A DNA stretch of 64,000 bases. Origin: Ceratothoa steindachneri (Eukaryota; Arthropoda; Malacostraca; Isopoda; Cymothoidae). A program made the position numbers and the translations under genes. This document shows, piece after piece, positions 58,100 to 64,000 of this stretch (position 1 is its first letter; the number at the start of each line of letters is the position of its first letter). The stretch covers positions 2,612,444 through 2,676,443 of the forward strand of contig OZ018326.1 of assembly GCA_963969495.1 (NCBI GenBank), in the 5' to 3' direction. Under the pieces are notes generated by a model. The model worked only from the letters and a program-made list of their open reading frames with translations. It had not been told where the DNA came from and ran no database searches.

Positions 58100-58940
58100 A
58101 TTGTATGCAGTTTTCACACTCTTTTTATTTTTTTCCGCTGGTTGGTTGGAGTATATCTCCTACAGATATAACAAAAGTTGTCTGGGCTATTTATACATCA
58201 TTGCTGTTCATGTTTTCAAATTACTATGTATATATCCTGTTATATGCTTTTGTACTATCTCATTTCATTTACAAATTAATTGAGAGATAATTCTGAAAGA
58301 AAAATGCAATTAATCACTGTATGTAAATACCGTTTCAACACCACTACTATAATGGCTAAATTTGACAATGTGATAAAGCAGGAGTGTAACGCAGGAACTA
58401 AACACACACAACACATCATCTCTCTACGGTAACTGAAGCAACACTGCCTATATGTGTAACTAAAGAGTATGTATGTAACTCAGAAAGCTTATGTATTAGA
58501 ACAATTATGATTGCAGTTTCGGAATCAGCATACTCGATATAAGTGATAATTGCTTCCTTTAAAGTTAAAGGAAATTTAGAGCAGGATTCAACTTCTTTAT
58601 TATGTGGGAGCGTAGACCTATATACGAGTGGCGAACAGGAAATATAACTTTTCTTCTTGAATAATAATAACTTTTTTGACTATCTTTTACACAAAAGTAC
58701 ACCTAGGTAAATAGTTATTTCATCTACTCATAACACTACAAAAATTCAACCAATCAAGATTGATATACATTTAATAGACCAATCAGCTTTTAGACATAAG
58801 TACTGTAATAATTGTCTAATCAGCGCCATGATAGATTTAAAATGTTACTAACGCTCAAACCGTTTGCACATAAACACGGCTGAAACCCATTTTCCGAATT
58901 GAGACTTGGAAGAAAACTTGGATTATTTCACGCTCAACTA
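58100..58940. other. unassigned AT-rich sequence
   Basis: No recognisable gene or repeat. Confidence 0.4.
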
Positions 58941-58949
58941 GAAGTCACA

Positions 58950-59690
58950 GCCGGCAAAGGCGAGGACTATAAGAACAATTTTATACGGAGTCACGTATAG
59001 CCGACTCATGTATGGCTAAGTACCCTCGCAGTCCCCTTCCCCCCTGAGCAGGGGGGCTGAAGTGAACTCTGAACTGCCATTCATCCATCTCGCCCCTACT
59101 ATGTCGGTCCACTTTGATAGACATAATTGGAGACGTATAGGGAAGCAGGTTTGAGGATTAGCCAACTGTGGAAGTCTACAAAGAGAACACCCGATTACTA
59201 GGCGATGCTGAAAGCTTTGGAGAAGACTACACACTAATCTCTAAGGGCAGTTTCCGGCTAAGACCACAGGAAAACATGCAGCCGTCCCTGTGTAAGTTGG
59301 AAGTAGCATCGATAACCAAACCCCAGGCGGGGTGGCACCCCCGGGTGGTAGTAGTTGATTCAATCACCACCCATCATTAAGTCCACCATATATCATCCAT
59401 CTAAGGGGCTTCCCCGGGTCCACCCATCATTCATCTACCCCATCTCGCAGTTCATGTTCGCTGAATCTCTCTTGCAAACGGGAGGGGGGAAGGGGTGGTC
59501 TCCATAAAGAACTCTATAAAAAAAGATCATAATTTTTTACAAGAAGGAAGAATCACCTGTTACAAGTACTAGGAAATATAAACATCACCAAGAGGACAAG
59601 AGGAAATTCAACCATGAAGGGAAAATGGAGCTTAATGGAACCACTAAAATCCCGCTGCGCACCATCAATTGAAGCACCAGGCCCAGCCGG
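58950..59690 (+). other. 5' untranslated region of the plus-strand LINE
   Basis: GC-rich, with CCACCCATCATT repeated at 59368 and 59420. The start of the LINE is not exact. Confidence 0.45.
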
Positions 59691-59696
59691 GAGAAG

Positions 59697-60757
59697 GTGT
59701 TCGAAGTGGTCTTCGGGAAACTGAAGATCGCTATGCTCCGTCTGCTCGAGGTCCCTACAGGATATGTGGTGGTCTGCGAGAAAGAAAAAGATGTGGAGGG
59801 AATAACGAAGGAGAGGGCAGTAGAGACACTGCGCGAGATAGCTCTTCAGCCTGCAATCCCTCCGCAAATACAGACACACAGGAGCGTAGTATGGAGGAGA
59901 CTAGATCCTTGGATTGGGCAGCACTCCAAAGATCAAATAAAGGAGGAAATTGCGATGAACCAATTATGGGCCAAGGTTTTAGAAATCATTAAATTCTGTA
60001 ATAGGAAAGAGAACACAGAATATTCACATGTATTCAAAGTTGTATTTACGGACACATCGATGGCTCAAAAAGAGAAAGAAAGTGGAATTTTGTCATTTAA
60101 CACAAAAATTAGCGGAGAGCAGATAGAAAGGGAAGAGTTTACTCCCATACAGTTCTGCTTCCGCTGTTACAAAATGAAGAGCCACTCGAATAAGGACTGT
60201 CCCGAACCACAGGAGATCTGCTCAAGGTGCAGTAAGGCGAGGCACCATTGGAAAAATTGCAGCAGTCCGAGGGAAAAGTGTGCCAACTGCGGTCAAAGAC
60301 ATCGCTCCATGGCTATGGCCTGCCCTCTCAAAAAGGAACTAATAAAGAAAAACGTCCAACAGAAGAAAGAAGAGCACACCAAGAAACAAAACACAACATA
60401 CGCTCAGGCACGAAGGCAGTCCTCACGGAAACGGAGGCTAAGAAAACTTACCTAAGACTGGAAAAAGAAAACTCCACCAAAATACTGACATGCATCTTAT
60501 ATGCACATGTCAGAAACCTTACAAACCCAGGAACCTTTGCAAAGGAGTTAAACCAGATGCTTGCGAAAAACGGAATGAGCGAGATGTGGTTTCCCGATAA
60601 TCCACCATCGGAAGACGTACTCCAATTACAAATGATCCCCAAAGAAATAGGAAGTAAAAATCAGGAGATAGAGAAGAAAAACGTTAAAGAAGTTAGACGG
60701 CCAGATCCAAGGATCGAGGCCAAAAAAGAGAGAGAGGTAGCCGCTAAGGCAGCCTAA
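59697..60757 (+). pseudogene. LINE ORF1 (gag-like, three zinc knuckles)
   Basis: ORF1 proteins of these LINEs bind the element's RNA. The first frame (59697-60455, 252 residues) gives an N-terminal domain (VFGKLKIAMLRLLEVPTGYV, then WVGQHS-like WIGQHSKDQI). Three knuckles follow: CFRCYKMKSHSNKDC, CSRCSKARHHWKNC and CANCGQRHRSMAMAC (about residues 158-210). The frame then shifts near 60400-60450 into one that runs to 60757. That frame has a conserved tail, NSTKILTCILYAHVRNLTNP and MWFPDNPPSEDVLQL, and a charged end. The lesion is a single frameshift. Confidence 0.8.
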
Positions 60758-60889
60758 CCAACAACACAGTGTGTAGAAAGAGAAACAGAGTCCTCCGATA
60801 CCACGGATACCTCGGATTCAGAGGGCTTTGTATGTGAGGTTAAACCTAAAAAAGAGGAAAGGAAAAGCAATAAGAAAATCGACGCCGAC

Positions 60890-61480
60890 TGAACAAATCT
60901 CAACATCTACGCCACGGAACAGTTCTCTTCAAGAAGGACTAGGACACAAATAAAATCTGTGTGGGGATAAAAAAAAAGTTCTACAAGTGGGACTACGACG
61001 CTCAATGCAACGAGGAAATGGTTGAGGAGGCTTTGTTTGACCTAAACATCGCCTTCCACCGAGAAACGGCATACGGTAACATATTCCGTGTGCTTGATCC
61101 CGACACCATATTAATCACGGAGCATGGTATTGATACGACCAACAAACAGTTAAAGATACCAGGCTACAGAGTGATCTCGAAAAATCATTCTCAGGAGAGT
61201 TACGATCGTGCTGCCGTTGCCGTCAGAAGGAATCTCTCGTTCAGACGCCTTCCGGATATGGACGAGGCCTTTATGGCGGTGGTGCTGCAAACTTTAGTTT
61301 TCAAGATCATAATCGCGGCGGCATACCAACCACCTCAACGAAAGTACGTTCCTCTCACAAACTTTTACACCCTGTTTGGCCACGGCAGAATGGTATTCCT
61401 TGGGGGCGACCCCGATGACAGATGCCGAACGGCTTGCTATGATAACACGAACGAAAGAGGCCATAACTTGTAAATGATTA
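60890..61480 (+). pseudogene. LINE ORF2, endonuclease domain
   Basis: The open frame (60961-61473) gives DPDTILITEHGI, with the catalytic-type glutamate; IPGYRVISKNHSQESYDRAA; and AAAYQPPQRKYVPLTNFY. It ends with MVFLGGDPDDRC, where GDxN is expected, so the active-site asparagine is replaced. This is an AP-type endonuclease that nicks the target DNA. The frame stops at 61473 and the rest of ORF2 is in other frames, with a large part between 61480 and 61860 scrambled. Confidence 0.75.
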
Positions 61481-61859
61481 TGAGAAGGAAAAAAACCCCA
61501 GCGTATAGGCCCGGAATTTCCGACTATTTCACCGTAAGGTCAGCCACAAAGCACGACATAATCATGACAAGCGATTGGTTCCTTTCAATTACCGTAGTGA
61601 GCCAGGCCCGACAGTCCCCAGCGACCACATAGCGATCTTGACGACCATTACTCTCGCGCCCATACAGCTCCAAATTCCTCTTCGAAAAAGCTACGCTTCG
61701 GCCAACTCGGAAGGCTAAAAGGAAATCCTCGCTAGATACGAACCAGTGGACCTTAAATGAGCTAGGCTAGAGAGGATCAATGAGGAGCTGGAGACGATAA
61801 CTGCCCACATCATCGAAGCAGATCGCGAGGGTGTACCGATAAAGAGTTACAAAACTCTC

Positions 61860-62875
61860 CCACAACCCAGATGGACCGAAGAAATGAGAGAGATCGCTAA
61901 AGTGATCAGGAAAGTGTACAAGGAAACCAGGAGAGAAGGTGGAAATCGGGAAACAACCACGCTGCTAAGACGCCTGAGTGAAGAACTTAAGCAGGCTATC
62001 AACCAGCAACAGACTGAAATCTGGGACAGCCTGATTGAAAAGTTTGACAGCGAGGTGCGACCCGATGTGTTCTGGCGACTAGTAAGCAAGTTGAAAGGTC
62101 TTACAAGTAGAGAAAATACCCGTATTAAGGAGGGCGATGACTACCTGGAAGACCCGGCGGTATTGGAAGAATGTCTTCAAGATAATACTACAAGAAAATG
62201 CGGAATTCGACCAGGAATTCAAGGGCCAACTGATTGAAGATCTAAATCAATGGTGCATCGCATGCTCCCACATGCCTATGTCGATGAAGGGAGGATTTTG
62301 GCAGACCATGGCCGACCAACTACACCTGAAGAGGTCATGGCAGTCATAAAAGCCTTCAAACAGAAGCCACCTGGCTGGAAGAGCATCACCAGAAATAACT
62401 TGGTACATGCCCCCCGGCAGATCATTAATGGAATCACGAACATCTACAATGCCTCCCTGAATACGGGCTACTTCCCCGATGGTTTAAAGATGGCTAAAAT
62501 CATATTTATAGCTAAAGGGAGGAAGCCTGATCAAATGGTGGACTACAGTCCAATATCCCTCCTGGAGATTATAGGCAAACTCTACGAGAAGCTTCTGGCC
62601 AAAAGGTTACAAGACCAACTGACCGAAATAGAAGCCCACAGCCGACAGAAACACGGGTTCAGCAAGAGAAGGGGGATTGACACAGCACTTGCCCTCCTCA
62701 CCAAAAGGCTGGCCTGCTGTAAAGCTGAGAGGAAATACGTGGACGTGGTAATGCGAGATGTACAAAAGGCCTTGGATAAGGTTTGGCTAAGAGACTTACA
62801 ATACAAGATCTTAGCCCCCCTCCCCCAGCTGAACCCAATCCTGGAAAGGATCCTCTGCGACTACATCATGGGCAG
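61860..62875 (+). pseudogene. LINE ORF2, reverse transcriptase part 1
   Basis: The pre-RT region (61884-62237) is followed, after one shift, by the open frame 62250-62875. Motifs in order: TPEEVMAVIKAFKQKPPGWK, IYNASLNTGYFPDGLKMAKI, VDYSPISLLEIIGKLYEKLL, QKHGFSKRRGIDTALALL and YVDVVMRDVQKALDKVW. In the last, the catalytic D is present (ALDKVW for AFDKVW). The frame is then broken by the solo LTR after CDYIMGS. Similar motifs are in the minus-strand copies. Confidence 0.85.
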
Positions 62876-63873
62876 TGTGAGGGAACCCCACGTGGAATCT
62901 CTTTAGCAGATGGAACTTCCACGCGCTGCCTAAATTGGTAAGCCTACTCCCCTCCCCTTCCACAAGCGGTAGCCTCGAACCGCGTCCCCCACGAATCACC
63001 TTTGCACGGACAAGAATAGCCTCGTCAGGAAGATTCGAGGCCATTGGAGAGTAGAGCTGTTTCCCACTAACCCCTTCCCCTCAGGGAGAGCCTTGGACAT
63101 AAATAAGGTTCGGATCCATGGGGAGACACAGAGTTGAGAAGTCTCGCCCCGACCCCACAAGATTCTCCATGGTTCCAAGTCAAGTGCTAGCAACAAAACA
63201 AAGTTACAGCTGGACTATCTTGTGTATTTGGAATTAGCCCCAGACAGGAGGTAATTCCACTGAACGATCACCCCAAGTGATTTTTCCGACTTCTCTAATC
63301 AACTCCCATCGAAGCCCTCCTTAATTTGGGTAGCCGAAATACTCTCGCCTGGACGGGAAAGTTACCCCCCCCCCAAACGCTTGTTTTTGGAGAACCGTCA
63401 TCACTCCAACCTCGTCTTAGAAGTTCCGAACGGCGGTCAACTCACGTGCAGAAGACACCCGTAAGCCAACCCCTCTCCCCCTTTCAGTAACCCAATTGAG
63501 TTATTCCCCCCCCCCATTTGAATAGTCTTCTCCTGGAATACCTTAAGTTCTAACTTCATAGCCTGATTTGTAACTACAATTCCCCTTTTCGTTTACTGAT
63601 GTGATTTTGTCCGTTAATTCTCTGAGGTAATTTCTCCCATCAATTTTCTCATTATTGTCGTGTAAATAAAATTATATTTTTGTTAATGCCTTTTTAAATA
63701 ACCTTGCGCTTTGACATTGTCCATAATTTACCTTACTTCGTAGCACTCTCTCGCTACTCAGCCCGTCTAAACACTTGGTTTTCCGTCCCTTTTGTCGGTT
63801 CGCTTTTAAGTTATTGGTCCCTCTCCCATAGATTTAATATGGCATTGATATAATGTAATGTCATAGCATGACA
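62876..63873 (+). mobile_element. solo LTR of element A type, inside the LINE RT
   Basis: Starts TGTGAGGGAACC and ends CATGACA. It matches the element A 3' LTR (3247-4284), including CCACGTGGAAT, the TATA-like ACATAAATAA near 63098 and AATAAA at 63665-63670. Flanks are GGCAG (62871-62875) and GTCAG (63874-63878), a five-base duplication with one change. With one flank copy removed the LINE reading frame continues. Confidence 0.9.
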
Positions 63874-64000
63874 GTCAGAAAAGCCCACATTTCAATCGAG
63901 GGCTACAGAGAACCCGAGTTTGATCTTAAGGTGGGTGTTCTACAAGGTGGCCGTCTGAGTCCGCTGCTGTACCTTTTGTACATATTGGACTTACCTGATC
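63874..64000 (+). pseudogene. LINE ORF2, reverse transcriptase part 2, runs off the window
   Basis: Continues the RT with RKAHISIEGY and VGVLQGGRLSPLLYLLYILD. This is the block usually written GVPQGSxLSPLL in LINE RTs, with G for S and L for P. The YADD active site would follow beyond the window. Confidence 0.85.

Larger units (their letters stand above)
58950..64000 (+). mobile_element. jockey-like two-ORF LINE, plus strand, cut by the window end
   Basis: A GC-rich 5' region (to 59690), an ORF1 with three zinc knuckles and an ORF2 with endonuclease and RT, interrupted by a solo LTR at 62876-63873. RT continues to the window edge. Few lesions per kilobase make this the best kept LINE in the window. 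Confidence 0.85.

Noticed and set aside
59669..59992. Frame overlapping the LINE ORF1 start
   Set aside because: The frame at 59697-60455 carries the zinc knuckles and the conserved domain, so this one is a shadow.

Overview
This is nuclear DNA of a metazoan, most likely an arthropod. The evidence is the complete lack of bacterial operons, the density of eukaryotic transposable elements (Ty3/gypsy and BEL/Pao LTR elements, Penelope-like, RTE-like, CR1-like and jockey-like retroelements, Tc1 transposons, tRNA-like SINE heads), very long (TA)n microsatellites, and two copies of a cysteine-rich coding family that I associate with arthropod genomes. I could not recognise any ordinary host gene. 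Almost every coding trace is a transposon protein, and nearly all are broken.

Layout. 1-4284: an LTR retrotransposon (element A) of a Ty3/gypsy family with tRNA-Leu-like priming. 4300-6850: decayed plus-strand BEL/Pao element. 6880-8650: foldback-like element with repeat-rich arms. 10690-16970: a minus-strand BEL/Pao integrase split by element B (10900-16827), a young LTR element with near-identical 1.54-kb LTRs and a GGCTC target duplication. 16975-20470: 5'-truncated RTE-like LINE, split by a 1.32-kb insertion. 20800-21260: two tRNA-like SINE heads. 21340-24115: Penelope-like element (RT plus GIY-YIG) with a hammerhead-like motif and (TA)n. 24270-24715: CR1-like LINE tail, minus strand. 24720-26800: purine-rich tract and GC-rich minisatellite. 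27390-29360: a 235-bp (TA)n and a minus-strand Penelope-like GIY-YIG gene. 32048-39083: element C, a third relative of A and B, carrying a nested solo LTR (ACTAC duplication). 39190-39830 and 56975-58090: two minus-strand copies of the uncharacterised cysteine-rich family. 43700-45083 and 54840-55500: Tc1-like elements. 47230-51400 and 52440-53420: minus-strand jockey-like LINEs. 58950-64000: plus-strand LINE of the same group, interrupted by a solo LTR.

How the parts relate. Elements A, B and C share the gag start, a protease with a DTG motif, leader and priming site. Their surviving parts suggest the order gag-protease-integrase-RT-RNase H, that is, integrase before RT as in Gmr1-like elements. 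None keeps an integrase catalytic core, so all three look dependent on enzymes supplied elsewhere. Nesting gives relative ages: the BEL/Pao, LINE, RTE-like and element C sequences are older than the insertions that break them. All readings were made by eye. Element boundaries without a named duplication are approximate.
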